From Lathyrus oleraceus (taxonomy: Eukaryota; Streptophyta; Magnoliopsida; Fabales; Fabaceae), in NCBI RefSeq assembly GCF_024323335.1, contig NC_066580.1:137965648-138029647 (forward strand): DNA of 64,000 bases. The letters are read 5' to 3'. The notes under the pieces are model-generated. The model saw only the letters and a list, made by a program, of their open reading frames with translations. It had not been told where the DNA came from and searched no databases. The translations under genes and the position numbers were made by a program. The stretch's first letter is position 1. The number at the start of each line of letters is the position of its first letter. Below are positions 11,053 to 23,861 of this stretch, in pieces.

Positions 11053-13936
11053 TGTAACACCCCATTTTTTATTAGATATTTTAATTGTTTGAATTATATA
11101 TTTTGATTATTTATTTTATGGTTGGGTGTTGACGGAGTATGTATCCTTAAGTTAGGGGTATAGAGGGATGATAAAAGTAAGTAGAATAACTTAAAATTGT
11201 TTTGATAATTAAAAATAATTATTTATTTATTTTTATTTTATTAATTAGTGAAAATAGAATAATTGGGCCAAATGTGAGAAATTGAGAAAGTTGGTGGGAG
11301 GAAGGAATATGAGATAATTAAGTTTGGGCCAAGTTGGTGATTTCGAAAAGTTTATCCTAAAAATAAAAAGTTAAGAAAAACCTAGGTTTAGGGAGATTTT
11401 CACATTACGTGACATTTGAGAAAAAATGAGCAAAGAGGCAATAGGAAAGGTGATCAAGGGAAGAGAGTGAAGGTTTCAATTTAGAATTTTGCAAGGAATC
11501 CAGGTAAGGGTGGGAACTTATTCCAATAGTAATGGGTATGGTAGAAGGGTAGAATGGAGGAACCTTTGACCTCCTTAGGGTTGGGTGTTTTGATTCATAA
11601 TTATGAATTTGGATGCTATGATAATTATTATATGATGATTATATGATGAATTTCGTGTGCCTTATATATGTGTAGTTTTCTGTTTTGATGATTGAACTTA
11701 TATTCACCATTGTTACAATTTTGAAGGTTTTAGACGTAATCTTAAAATTGTGATTAAATGATTTAATTGTGTTAAAATTGTAAATTAACTTTAGATAATT
11801 AGAGTATTACATGAGTTGTAATTTTCTGAGCATTTGGCTTTTTACATAATCGAAATCGGAGGTCCGGAAGGCCTCCAACGATGAAAAACGCATAAAATTT
11901 TGCATTTTGTTTGTCACAATCGCAAGCCTTTTTTTTATGTTTTTCGATCGAAATCGTTTTGGCCATACCTTTTAATTCGTAAGTCCAAATAGAGTTCCTT
12001 TTGAAGCGTTGAATATCTGAAATAGAGGGCTATATCTTTGTTTCAGGGATAAAATAATTTTGGTGATTATTTCATGAACGTTTTTGGGATTGAAGAAGAT
12101 GAAAATTGTGTTGGAACTTTTAGAAAACAATAACTTTTTACTAACGTCTTCGTGCACGGTTTTGATCATAACTTTCAACTTGTGAATCATTTTGGGTTGG
12201 GGTTTGAAGCATTAGAGAGCTGACTCTAAGAGATATAATGTGATGGTGATAAGTGAATTGATTAAGTATTATTCCTATGCCTACTGTGTTGGTGAAGATT
12301 TTGTTCATATGTTCGGTTAATGAATTGTTGACATATCCCAACGATTTTGGTCATAACTTTTATTTCGTAAGTCCGGTTTTAATGTTGTTTGAAGCATTAG
12401 AAAGCTAATGCTCAAACCTATAACATGGTAGTGATTGTTGAGATGTTTTAATAATATTGACATGCCTACTGTGTTAATAAATGTATTGGTTTATACGTTT
12501 GGTTAACGAATCATTGCATTGTTGTAATATCATTGTGTGATAATTATGTTGTTATGTCGATGATGTTAAGATGTTGACGAGTTGTTGTTGTTTGTTGATG
12601 TTATTCATGTAGTAACATGAATTGTTTGTTGCATGATGAATGATGTGATGCATAAATGATGAGATGTGTGTGGGGATCCTTTAGGTGAACCTTGTTGTAT
12701 TAATGCATGTTATTTGAGAGTCATGCATCTTGGTGTACGGGCTTTGGTACAATTTTGGTGAGCCTCGATTCTATGGTGATGGGTCGGGTGCGAGAAGTTA
12801 ATTCTTATTATGAGGGATTAGTGAAGCGTTATCTATGTTGATGGTAACGAGTTTTGGTGAGCCTCGATCCCATTGTGATGGATCGGGTACAAGTAGCTAA
12901 TTCCTATTATGGGGGATTAGTGAAGCGTTACCTATGGTGATGGTAGAGATTTTGGTGTGCTCTGGTTCCAAGAGGGAATTGATCCTATGGTGGGAATCAA
13001 GGAGTGATATGAACCCGAGTGTTCATATTTGGTACCATATGCTTGTCGAGTCGATGTTGAGTATATTGCATAAGTGTTGCATTTGTATTAGTTGTTATTG
13101 ATGTGTTGTTGGATGAGATGTTGTTGCATATGATGTTAATGAGAATTGACATGTGATTTTGTATGATGTTAATGATAATTGAGATGTTGTTGTGTATGAT
13201 GTTGATTATGATTTGGATGTAAGAATGTGATATATTGTTGTGCATAATTGTGTAGATGTTGTAGTCTATTCTTCATTCTAGATCATTATTATTGAAATGA
13301 ATTCTCACCCTTCCTGTTTGAATGTTACCTTTACATGGGCATCATGCAGATACTCAAGAGTAGTATTGTTGAAGTAAGTGGAAGGTAGCTTTTGGATTAC
13401 TTCTTTATTTTATCGCTTTTACTAGTGGTACCTTACTCTGATCATGTAACATCGGGTTGGGTTAAACGCTTATTTTATTCCTTATGTTTGATTATGTTGA
13501 AGTCATAAGACTAATTTTGTTGTTGAGAATTCTTAAGATGTTGAGTTGATTGATTACAACTCTCTTATTTTGTTATTACGATTGAAGTTGAGACTAGATG
13601 TTATGACTTGCTTTATCTTCCATAATTGTGATGATAATTCCGCTGTGATGATACTTTAAAATGGAAGTGAGCATCCAGTGATAAGTTATGAATGTCTTAT
13701 TATGTGAATATATAATACCGATCAGATGGGATGGATGTCGTGTAAACATCCTAGGTATGATTTAGATAAGTGGAATGTCGTGTAAACATCCTTATTACAA
13801 ATGTGTGTATTGAAATTTCCTATTGAAACCCGTGTTATGGAGCAGGGTGTGTTGTTATGAAGGTGTGACACCCTACATGGTTTTATTTTATATTTAATTT
13901 ACGCTATAAATTATGTGTAAGGTATAGGGTGTTACA
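11053..13936 (+). repeat. 5' LTR of the chromovirus-like element
   Basis: A 2,884-bp LTR starting TGTAACACCCCATT and ending GGGTGTTACA. It holds internal subrepeats. The block TTTTGGTGAGCCTCGAT occurs at 12,753 and 12,852 (period about 99 bp) with a third partial copy near 12,949. The phrase CATAACTTT..TTCGTAAGTCC..TTTGAAGC(G/A)TT recurs near 11,960, 12,165 and 12,350. The 3' copy at 35,170 differs at many scattered sites, clearly more than the Sirevirus LTR pair inside the element, so the insertion is comparatively old. Confidence 0.92.
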
Positions 13937-13940
13937 TTAG

Positions 13941-13952
13941 TGGTATCAGAGC
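13941..13952 (+). other. Primer-binding site, initiator tRNA-Met
   Basis: TGGTATCAGAGC, complementary to the 3' end of initiator tRNA-Met, four bases after the 5' LTR end. Confidence 0.9.
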
Positions 13953-14385
13953 AAGTCGGTCCGTCCGGTCAGGTTATTTAATTATGTTTGTTCCCTAGTA
14001 TGTGATATGTGTGTGAGAACACTGTCGATGCTTGTTTTATTTTCCATTTGCAGGTTGGGAATGAAACAAGTGAGGGAGAAGCGTCTGCTTATCTTGGATG
14101 TTCCAACTGTATCGAGCTTGGACATTATATTGTTGCATGCAAGAGTGCAGTGTTGGCTAGTTAACCTGTTTTGAGAATATTGTGCTTTCCCTGAACCCAA
14201 AGAGAGGTCGGATTTGAGGATGGTGTTAGTTATAAAAATGGTGTGATCCTTGAGGGAATACGGTCAGGTGTTCTCATTGGTCGCTTCCTTGGGGGGGGGA
14301 GGCGATGATTTGGCTAGAGATGAGTCAGTGGTGTGTTGAGTATCCTGACGTGTTCCCTAAGGATGTCTATAGTTTGTATTTTGTT
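13953..14385 (+). pseudogene. Remnant gag of the chromovirus-like element
   Basis: After the primer-binding site only a leader and a scrap of gag remain. The recognisable part is a CCHC zinc knuckle at 14,099-14,140 (CSNCIELGHYIVAC, spacing C-x2-C-x4-H-x4-C). Nearly all of gag upstream of it is absent, so a large internal deletion preceded or accompanied decay. Downstream, short decayed stretches with stops lead into the protease region, which is cut at 14,391 by the Sirevirus insertion (target site GGAAC, 14,386-14,390). Confidence 0.7.
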
Positions 14386-14390
14386 GGAAC

Positions 14391-15428
14391 TGTAAGAACA
14401 AAAATTATTCTACAACAGATTCCAAGATTTTGATGATAACAAAAGACGAAACCAAAAAATGGCACTCTAACAAAAAGTTTCTAAGTGTGCAGGAATCTAA
14501 ACAAAAAGAAAGGAATCTGATTACGTCATCAGATACAGAATCATATCAGATACAAATTATCAGAAGCATCTGAAGTAGTAACGCGCTCAAGATGTTCTAA
14601 CTCTGAGCAAAACAGCAAAAACATCAGAGGCATCTGAACAAGGAGTACGCTCTAGAAGTTCTGACTCTGAACAAAGGTATATCTAAATTCCAAAAGCTCT
14701 CAGCGTCATCTGAAGACATCATCAGAACCCTAAGAGATCAAAACATCAGAAGCTCCGAATCCACAGAGCAAGATCTCTGATTAACAGAGTCACATAAGAC
14801 CTTGATTATGGATTTCCTCAATCAGAAAGAGTAACGTCAACTTCGAATTTAAATGGAAAGGGACTATTATTGGAAAGAAGTTATTCGGGGAGACAAAGTT
14901 GTTTTGGCAAGAAACAACAGAAGTTATGGCATTAATTCATATTTAAGATTAAATATCTGCCATCAAGTTCAACGGTCCTTTCATCTCTATATAAAGGACA
15001 ACAAACAGCATTGAGAGATAGACCAACACGCATAAACTCCTTCTCCTCTCTCTCTCAACCTTTCACGAAGCTTTTGCTTAGAACGTGAAACATTCTTTTG
15101 CTCGTACTATTGTAATATTTGCTTTATCCTAGAAGCACTCTAGATTACAAAATCTTTTTATATATTACTTTATTTCCTCAAGTGACTCTGCGCAGTCTGT
15201 ATACTTGAGAGGACTAAGAGATCTTTCTCTTAGACGTTGGTTGTAATAATCTTTCAAGATTAGTGGATTAAGTCCTTATTGAAGGCGAAATCACCTTGGT
15301 CGGGTGGACTGGAGTAGCTTTGTGTTATAAGCGAACCAATATAAATTCCTTGTGTGGTTTTATTCTGAAAAGGCGCTTATTTTCCAAAACAATTCAAACC
15401 CCCCCCTTTCTTTTTTTTCTCACCTTCA
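14391..15428 (+). repeat. 5' LTR of the Sirevirus element
   Basis: Starts TGTAAGAACAAAAATTATTC and ends CTCACCTTCA. A TATA box (CTATATAAAGG, near 14,987) lies about 440 bp before the LTR end and presumably drives the element's transcript. A poly-C/T tract occurs just before the end. Confidence 0.95.
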
Positions 15429-15430
15429 AT

Positions 15431-15442
15431 TGGTATCAGAGC
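15431..15442 (+). other. Primer-binding site, initiator tRNA-Met
   Basis: TGGTATCAGAGC two bases after the 5' LTR end, the usual copia primer-binding site. Confidence 0.92.
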
Positions 15443-15510
15443 TTCGGCTCTGTTATTGATTTTCTAATCAAACACTTAACAGTGTAGAGAGATCTAGAAC
15501 GAGAAAAAAC

Positions 15511-16764
15511 GTGGCCCACACAAATGAAAGAGACAGTTACAATGCTAAGCCTCCTGTCTTTGATGGAGAAAAATTCGACTACTGGAAAGATAGGATTGAG
15601 AGCTTCTTTCTAGGCTATGATGCTGATATCTGGGACATTGTCACAGATGGATACAAACCTCATGTCACAGAGGATGGAGTTGAAGTTCCCAGAAGTATGA
15701 TGTCAGATGATCAGAAGCGAGTTTTCAAAAATCATCACAAGGCCAGAACCATACTTCTCAATGCTATATCTTACAACGAGTATGAAAAGATCACCAACAG
15801 AGATACAGCCAAAGACATACTTGACTCTCTAAGGATGACTCATGAAGGAAACTCTCAGGTCAAAGAGACAAAGGCTCTGGCGCTTATCCAGAAATATGAA
15901 GCCTTCAAAATGGAGGATGATGAAGCCAGAGAGGTAATGTTCTCTAGATTCCAAACTCTTATTGCAGGTCTCAAAGTTCTAGACAAAGGGTACACAACTG
16001 CAGACCACGTCAAAAAGATAGTCAGAAGCTTGCCAAAGAAGTGGAGACCCATGGTCACTGCTCTGAAGCTGTCTAAGGATCTGAACAATATCAGTCTTGA
16101 AGAGCTTATCAGTTCTCTCAGAAGCCATGAGATAGAACTAGAGGAAGACGAACCTCAGAAGAAGAACAAGTCTGTAGCATTAAAGTCCAGATCTGAAAGA
16201 TGCAAATCTGACAGAACCAAAGCATTCCAGGCCGAGACAGAAGATGCAGATGACTCTGAACAAGAAGATTCTGATGAGGAAGAAGAATTGTCCCTCCTGA
16301 CCAGAAGAGTTAAACAACTCTGGAAAAAGAGGAACAACAACTTCAGAAGACCAAAACCCAGAGGGGATCGATCAGAATCAACCTCAAAAGGTAAAACTAA
16401 CAAAGATATTACTTGTTATGAATGTAAAGAAACAGGTCACTATAGGAATGAATGCCCCAAGCTAAAGAAAGATAGTTCCAGAAAAGAAAGTTTCAAGAAA
16501 AATACCTTTAGGACAAAGAAATGATTAATGGCTACCTGGGATGATAGCGAATCTGACTCATCAGAATCTGACTCTGATGAACAGGCCAATGTGGCATTCA
16601 TGGCTACCACATCCAGGAATAGTTCAGATGAAGAATCTGAAGAGGTATTTTATGAACTCTCTCGATCTGATCTAGAATCATGCTTGTCAGAAACGCTTAG
16701 CTCATATCAGAAATTAAAACAAAAGTTTAAAGCAATAAAAGGCTGTCTTGAAGAAAAAATTTGA
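15511..16764 (+). pseudogene. gag: gag of the Sirevirus element (start lost, early stop)
   Basis: Encodes the capsid/nucleocapsid part of the polyprotein. The frame opens at 15,511 with GTG where an ATG is expected (ACGTGGCCCACACAAATG), so the start codon seems mutated. The N-terminal block FDGEKFDYWKDRIESFF is the usual copia gag start (UBN2-type). An acidic stretch near residues 245-265 (DDSEQEDSDEEEE) precedes a basic segment and the CCHC knuckle CYECKETGHYRNEC near residue 302. A TGA at 16,522-16,524 interrupts the frame, which then stays open to 16,764 with an acidic region. After that a frameshift at about 16,745-16,765 is needed to enter the next segment. It sits 69 bp downstream of the primer-binding site and should be translated as one gag-pol polyprotein in an intact relative. 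Confidence 0.9.
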
Positions 16765-19700
16765 AGAATGTGGCAAGCTTGAGATGACAATTCTAAAACG
16801 AGAAGATGAAATCAGATCTTTAACATTACAAAGAGACGCTGCAAATAAAAATCGTTTAGAACTGGAAGAAGCGTTATCTCAAGCTCCACAGACTTCAAAT
16901 ACAATAATTTATAAATATGAAGAAGCCTTTCAAGAATTTATGAAAAATGGGATAGGAAGGAGTGTTATGGCATCCATGATTTATGGAGTCGGTCAAAACA
17001 ATAAAAAGGGAATTGGGTATGATCCTAAGGAAGATAAAACTTCTACTAGTGACCAACTAAAATCTCCATTTTCATATCACTACACACACACACAAGAACA
17101 AAAATTTGAAAATGCTAGAAAACCCAAAGTTATAAGAAACTCTGGGAAAACTAATCAGAAAGGACCCAAGAGACTCTGGGTACCAAAAGATAAGATTGTT
17201 TATGTTGCAGATATCCTATGCAGCAAAGTTCAAACACCAGTCATGGTACCTGGACTCTGGATGCTCGCGACACATGACGGGAAGAAATTTTATGTTCCAA
17301 AGCCTAGAACTTAAAGACGCTAGATTCGTATGCTTCGGAGGAGATCAGAAAGGAAGGATCAGAGGCTTCGGAACTATTGGTAATGGTACTCTTCCCTCTA
17401 TATCTGATGTCCTTTACGTGGAAGGATTAATGCATAATTTGTTATCCATAAGTCAATTAAGTGATAACGGTTATGACGTGATCTTTAATCAAAAAACATG
17501 TAAAGCCATAAATCAAAACAATGGTTCTGTCCTATTCACAGGCAAGAGGAAAAACAATATTTATAAAATTAATCTTTCTGATTTAAAAGAACAAAATGTG
17601 AAATGTCTGATGTCTGTTCACGAAGAGCAATGGGTATGGCATAGACGCTTGGGCCACATTAGCATGAGAAAACTATCTCAGCTAAATAAACTCGAGTTAG
17701 TCAGAGGCCTACCTAAACTGAAGTTTTCTTCAGATGCTCTATGTGAAGCATGTCAGAAAGGAAAATTTTCAAAAACCTCTTTCAAAAAGAAAACTATTGT
17801 CACCACCTCTAAGCCTCTGGAACTTCTTCACATTGATTTATTTGGTCCTGTGAAAACAACATCAGTCAATGGAAAGAAGTATGGACTGGTCATTGTTGAT
17901 GATTTCAGTCGCTGGACATGGGTGAAATTCCTAAAGCACAAGAGTGAGTCACACTCTGTATTCACTAGTTTCTGCTCCAAAGTGCAAAAAGAATTTGACT
18001 CTAAAATTATTAGAGTCAGAAGTGATCATGGTGGAGAATTTGAAAACAAAAATTTTGAGGAATTATTTGACTCTAATGGAATATCCCATGATTTCTCCTG
18101 CCCTAGGACTCCACAACAAAATGGAGTTGTAGAGAGGAAGAATAGGACACTCCAAGAGATGGCCAGAACCATGATCAATGAAACAAATGTGGCTAAGCAC
18201 TTTTGGGTCAAAGCTATAAATACAGCGTGTTATATTCAGAATAGAATCTCCATAAGACCTATTCTGGAAAAGACTCCCTATGAACTGTGTAAAGGAAGAA
18301 AACCAAACATTTCATATTTCCATCCATTTGGATGTTCTTGCTTTATTTTAAACACTAAAGAACATCTGAACAAGTTTGATTCCAAAGCACAGAAAGGTAT
18401 TATGTTAGGATACTCAGAACGCTCTAAAGGCTACAGAGTATACAATACAGAAACCAAAATTGTGGAAGAATCAATTCATGTCATATTTGACGATAAGCTT
18501 GACCCTGAAAAGTCAAAGCTAGTTGAAAATTTTGCAGATTTAGAAATCACTCTTGCAGGATCTGATAAAGCTCCAAAAGCAACTGCCACTCAGAACTCTG
18601 AGGAAATTAATTCCCTAGTAATTCCAAAGAAAGCTAAAAGTCGCATCAACGTATCTGAAGATTTGATTCTGGGCAACAAAGACGAACCTGTCAGAACCAG
18701 ATCTACCTTTAGGACTTCTGAAGCGACGCCTCTGGGACTAGTGTCTCTGATCGAGCCTACGTCCTGTGATGAAGCCCTTCAAGATAACGACTGGGTTTCA
18801 GCTATGCAAGAAGAGTTAGATCAATTCACAAAGAATGATGTCTGGGATCTTGTTCCCAAGCCCAGAAGCACTCACGTTATTGGAACTAGATGGGTTTTCA
18901 GAAATAAACTGAATGAGAAAGGAGAAGTCGTCAGAAACAAAGCTCGACTGGTAGCTCAAGGTTACAGTCAACAAGAAGGTATTGACTACAATGAAACCTT
19001 TGCTCCAGTCGCAAGGTTAGAATCTATTCGTCTTCTTGTATCTTTTGCTATTAATCATTCTATTAAATTATATCAAATGGATGTCAAGAGCGCATTCCTT
19101 AATGGTTATATATCAGAAGAAGTGTATGTCAACCAACCTCCAGGTTTTGAAAATCCAAATTTTCCAGAACATGTCTTTAAACTTAAAAAATCTTTATATG
19201 GACTTAAACAAGCTCCCAGAGCTTGGTATGAATGTTTAAGTAATTTTCTTCTGGAACACAATTTTATCAGAGGGAAAGTTGACTCCACACTCTTCTGTAA
19301 AAACCTTAACAATGATCTCATGATATGTCAGATATATGTTGATGATATTATTTTTGGTTCTGCTAACGCCTCTGTTTGTCAAGAATTCTCTGAGTTAATG
19401 CAGGCAGAATTTGAAATGAGCTTAATGCAAGAACTAAAGTTCTTTCTAGGAATTCAAATTAACCAAACTTCAGAAGTCACGTACGTTCATCAAAGCAAAT
19501 ACATAAAAGATGTTCTGAAGAAATTTGACATGGCTGAATGCAACTCGGCAAAGACTCCCATGCATCCAACATGCATTCTTGAAAAGGAAGAAGTCAGTAA
19601 AAAGGTTTGTCAGAAGCTCTATCGTGGTATGATATGCTCCCTTCTCTATCTGACTGCTACTCGACCTGATATTCTCTTTAGTGTCTGTCTCTGTGCCAGA

Positions 19701-20282
19701 TTCCAATCAGGTCCTAGAGAAACTCACTTAACAGCAGTTAAGAGAATTTTCAAATATCTGAAAGGAACTCCTAACCTGGGCCTGATGTATGAGAAAACAT
19801 CATAGTATAGACTTTCGGGTTACTGTGATGCAGATTACGCAGGAGATAGATTGAAACGAAAAAGCACATCTGGAAATTGTCAGCTCCTAGGAAACAATCT
19901 TATATCCTGGGCCAGCAAAAGACAGTCAACTATCGCTCTATCAACTGCAGAAGCAGAATATCTCTCAGCATCACTGTGCACAACTCAGATGCTCTGGATG
20001 AAGAATCAGCTAGAAGATATGCAAATCTTCGAGAGTAACATTCCTATCTTTTGTGATAATACTGCTGCCATTTGTTTAAGTAAGAATCCCATTTTACACT
20101 CCAGAGCTAAGCACATTGAAATAAAACATCATTTTATCAAAGACTATGTTCAGAAAGGGATAGTAACATTGAAGTTCATTGATACAGATCATCAATGGGC
20201 AGATATCTTTACTAAGCCTTTAGCTGAAGATAGATTTCTTTTTATCCTAGAAAATCTGAACATTCAAAATTGCCCTGAATAA
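16748..20282 (+). pseudogene. pol: pol of the Sirevirus element: protease, integrase, RT, RNase H
   Basis: Enzymes for processing, integration and reverse transcription. A coiled-coil leader is followed by a frameshift near 17,230-17,245. The protease motif WYLDSGCSRHMTG is at 17,244 (catalytic Asp at 17,253). The integrase HHCC region is near 17,640-17,760. Its DD35E catalytic residues are intact: Asp 17,835, Asp 18,024 and Glu 18,132. RT motifs follow (WVFRNKLNEKGEVVRNKARL, QMDVKSAFLNG, SLYGLKQAPRAWY) with YVDD at 19,335-19,346. A TAG at 19,803-19,805 splits off RNase H (YCDADYAGD, STAEAEYLS, FCDNTAAI, HSRAKHIEIKHHFI), which runs in the same frame to the stop at 20,282. Only a few lesions disable it, fitting the low LTR divergence. 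Confidence 0.93.
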
Positions 20283-20762
20283 ATTGTGCCTCTGAAAATG
20301 TAAAATAAGACTCTGACATAAACAAATGAGCTTCTGCCTCTGACTTTGATACTTCTACCAAGTTAAGAAGATATCTGAGTTAGAAATCTCTAGGAACCAA
20401 TCCTTTGGTATTCCTAAAGATCAGATATATCAACACGTGGAGTGAATTGCGTCTAACCTTGGAACTTCTAGACAGCTGTCCAGAAGAAATTCAAAGGACA
20501 GACATTTGAGATCTCCTCGAGCAGTGTGCATACTGTTGGGATTAGACATTCATTAATGAGCCTTAATCATTTCTCCCTCTAAGCGTGCTAACTTGTTTTT
20601 TGTGCTAAACTCAGATTGTTGTGTCGTTTTGCATGCAGTTCGTTTTAGTATATAAACACTTCTCTCACATTGTGCACACACTTCACTCTCACTCACTTTC
20701 TCAAACCAGTTCTCTCAGGCATTTCTACAAGCAGTTCATCTTCATCTTGTTCTTCATCATCA
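20283..20762 (+). other. Spacer between pol and envelope-like ORF
   Basis: About 480 bp without a convincing gene. Sireviruses usually have a noncoding gap here. A serine-rich open stretch runs in from 20,670 in the envelope-like frame, but the first ATG in good context with typical protein sequence is at 20,763. Confidence 0.5.
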
Positions 20763-21817
20763 ATGGATTCTCAACAACAATCAGTATTCAACTACTCTCA
20801 ACAAATGGACTCCAGCAACGCAGCTCAAAGCACAAGCACTCTTACTCCAACAGTTACAGGCGTAACCATAACACCAGTTTACAAGGAACCTCATATTCTT
20901 GACCGTGAGGCTCACATCAATCTCGCAACTCCTTTTGAAAAACTGGAAGTTTTGTGTGAATCTCTTGTGGATTTCAACAACATGAAGAGGAATGGAGTAG
21001 ACCTAACTGAAGAACTCCGTCAACAAGGTTGGGAAAACTACTTTCAACGGATCTATGGCCCTGTTTACCCAAACCTCATCAAGGAATTCTGGAGATTTGC
21101 TGACGCTGACGACCATTTCATCGTCTCCTACGTTCTGGGGGTAAAGATAGTGATTACTGAAAAATCAATTGCCTCTTTGCTGAACATGGAGAAAGCTGGA
21201 GGAAGAAGGATTTACAACATCAATCCTAGGGCAAGGTACATTGCTCAGGAAATCAACCTCACCATCTTCAAACTCAACACAGAAGGAAATCCCTCAAAGA
21301 ACAAAGAACTACATCAGAATCTCCGAGTGTGGCTCAAGATCATTCTGGGAACTATTCATCATCGCCCAGCATCCAACTCATCAGATTACATCAATACAGA
21401 TCAGAAGTGTATTCTGTACTGTATTCATAAGGGTCTGAAGCTTTGCCTCCCAGCCCTCCTCTTCAAATATCTCAGAGACTCCGTACGGGAGACCAGGAAC
21501 AACATGAAACCCAGAACCTACATCCCTTTGGGAAGACTTCTCTCTGATGTTCTGATTGAAAATGGGCTTGTAGATCATCTGGAGAAAAACAAACTCATGG
21601 AAGATTTGGCAATAGATACTGGAAGGCCTCTGAACTCTAGAAATCTGAAAAGCATGGGAATTCTGAAGAAGATCCAAGTCAAACCTACGTTGGACACCTC
21701 TTGGGACGCTTTAAAAGATCAGAGGAATATGCCAAATGGTCTCGCAAGGTTCTACAGGAATGAACCCAGAGAGGCAATCCTCCACTATCTCCAACGTCTG
21801 AAGGATGAAGGAGTGGA
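20763..21817 (+). pseudogene. Envelope-like third ORF of the Sirevirus, 5' part
   Basis: This is the first about 351 codons of the extra 3' ORF of Sireviruses, called envelope-like by position and also annotated as 'putative plant transposon protein'. Its start is the ATG at 20,763 (MDSQQQSVFNYSQQMDSSNA). The conserved domain includes YGPVYPNLIKEFWRFADA, VKIVITEKSIASLLNME and later TYIPLGRLLSDVLIENGL. The frame is open throughout and ends only because a solo LTR inserted at 21,818; the same frame resumes at 23,862 after the duplicated target GTGGA. No signal peptide or clear membrane segment is seen, so an envelope function is not supported by the sequence. Function is unknown. Confidence 0.8.
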
Positions 21818-23861
21818 TGTAACACCCCGATAAAAATAAGATAATTATTTAATTTAAGTTAATATTATATTTATTAATTTAATTAAATAATTGGAATTAT
21901 TGGATTATTATTATTATTATTGGAATAATAATTATTGGAAAATATATATAAGTTGGAAATAAGAAAAAAAGTCCCATTGGGTAAAGAAAGGGTTTCACGT
22001 GAAAAGCAGAGAAGCGGCTGAAAAGAGGAAAAGGGCAAAGAGACAGAGCAAGAGGAAGAAGGTTGGAGAAGAGAAAAGCTTGAAGCTTAAAGATTCGCCG
22101 GATTAACTCAGGTAAGGGGGGGTTTATCGTCGTTTGATGGGTATTATGGGTTAACATGTAATGGGTAGTGATAAACCATTGATTTGACTCTGATTAGAAT
22201 GATGTATGCTGAAATTTGTGAAATATTGGATGAACGAAATTTGGATTATAATTGAAGGAAATTCGTAGGAATTAGAGGTAATAAGGTTAGAAATTGTGAG
22301 ATTGAAAGTGTATGATCTGTGTTAGACAATATGAATGAATGTTGTGTAAAAATTGGAATGTGGAAGGTTGGATCTGAGAATCTCGTAGCAGAGAAAACCA
22401 TAGCAGATCTGGAAATCTGGTTTCTGGTCATACGCGTATGGCACTAGGTGATACGCGTATGAGATGGTCTGGTACGCGTATGGCACTAGGCAATACGCGT
22501 ATGGATGAAGAAGATGATGATTTTAACGTAGTTTTGTCTCTGTTGGTACGCGTATGGGGAAGTGGTACGCGTAGCATACGCGTATGAGACAGGTGATACG
22601 CGTATGGGATTGGCTGAGAAATGGGCCATACGCGTATGGGACTAGGCAATACGCGTATGGGCAGAATTGTGATTTTTCTGTGCTGTGGTTGTGCAGTTTT
22701 TGGTTGTTCAGCTGAGTAATGTAATTTTGCTGATGTATGATATAGTAGGGATCGTTTCCCGTTGTTTTGAACAGTGTAGGTATTAGTAGAGTGTGCTAAT
22801 ACTGTGATTATTAATTAGCATGATATGATATGATTTTGTGATAAATATGCTGATGATGTGTGAAAATATGCATAATGTTGTGAATGTATATATTATGTAT
22901 GTAATTGTGGATGGACTGTTTTATGGCTTAGAGTGTGAGCATATGTCCATTGTGGATTGTTGTTGATGTTGCATGCTAGGTGATTTGGCATAGCATAATG
23001 TGGCCTTTATGGTGGTAGCTAATTCCCATGGTGAGGAATTAGTGATGTTAGTCATTTTGGACTGTTGTTGATGTTTGCATGCTAGGTGATTAGCGTGCAT
23101 AGCATGGCCCTTGGGGTGGTAGCTAATTCCCATGGTGAGGAATTAGTGATGTGAGTCACTAGGTCTCAAATGAGTGGGACTAGTGAGCTTGGTAGCCGTA
23201 CCTGGATTTGGTCGGTGAAGTTGAACTATGTGTTCACGAATAGTCGGTACCGCATCATGGAGTCTCATTGCATAATGTATGTATGGCGTATAATATGAAT
23301 GGATGTATTCCAATATTATACGTGTGTTTTGTGTTGGTGTTGAGTATGAATTGAGATTATACGTGTGCTTTATGTTGGTGTTGAGTATGATGTTTGAGTT
23401 GATGTGCCGTTACTGAATGTGTGTTATGATTAGGGTGATGAAATGTGTTAAATTACTTAACATTGCATGATATTTTATAATGCTTATTATATCGATTGAG
23501 GAACTCACCCTTACAACTATTTTTCAGGTAACGAGCAGTGATTGAGTAGAAGCTAGTGCTTGGAGTCTAGTGTAGTCTCCTTAGTGGGTCATGCTCTGAT
23601 AGATGTAACATTCGAGACGGGATGTTTTACCTTGTTGAATAATTTTACATGTAATGTGTTACATGTTTTGCATGATTGATTTGATTTCTATCCGCTGCGT
23701 ATTGTGCAAATGCTTTATGTTTTGAATTAATAAAAGAGCATGACAGTTATTATGGTGAATGGTGTGAAGTGTTTGTGTGACACCCTTAATTGCACCTTTA
23801 CTCTGACGTATATATTTGTTGTTTTAATTAAATATTTGGGGTAATTTAGAAGGGTGTTACA
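21818..23861 (+). mobile_element. Solo LTR of a Ty3/gypsy element inside the envelope-like ORF
   Basis: A 2,044-bp sequence starting TGTAACACCCCGATAAAA and ending AGGGTGTTACA, flanked by GTGGA (21,813-21,817 and 23,862-23,866). No coding region or primer-binding site is present, so it is a solo LTR left by LTR-LTR recombination. It shares the block GTAGCTAATTCC(C/T)AT..GG.ATTAGTGA with the chromovirus LTR at 11,053, so the two families are related, though the rest differs. That block occurs twice (23,016 and 23,120). A cluster of TACGCGTA palindromes lies at 22,431-22,657. Confidence 0.93.
22431..22657. repeat. Ten TACGCGTA palindromes in 227 bp
   Basis: The 8-bp palindrome starts at 22,431, 22,452, 22,473, 22,494, 22,547, 22,566, 22,577, 22,597, 22,629 and 22,650. 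Most are followed by TGG or TGAGA. The first four are exactly 21 bp apart, pointing to a 21-bp tandem unit. Each holds an MluI-type ACGCGT core with two CpG dinucleotides. Confidence 0.95.

Noticed and set aside
12997..13245. Asn/Ile-rich frame resembling a low-complexity protein
   Set aside because: It lies inside the chromovirus LTR, has a counterpart at 37,176-37,370 in the other LTR, and comes from ATGTTGATGATAAT-type simple repeats.
22431..22657. CRISPR-like array because of regularly spaced short repeats
   Set aside because: The repeats are 8-bp palindromes with 3- to 45-bp gaps in a plant LTR; there are no spacers of constant length or cas genes.
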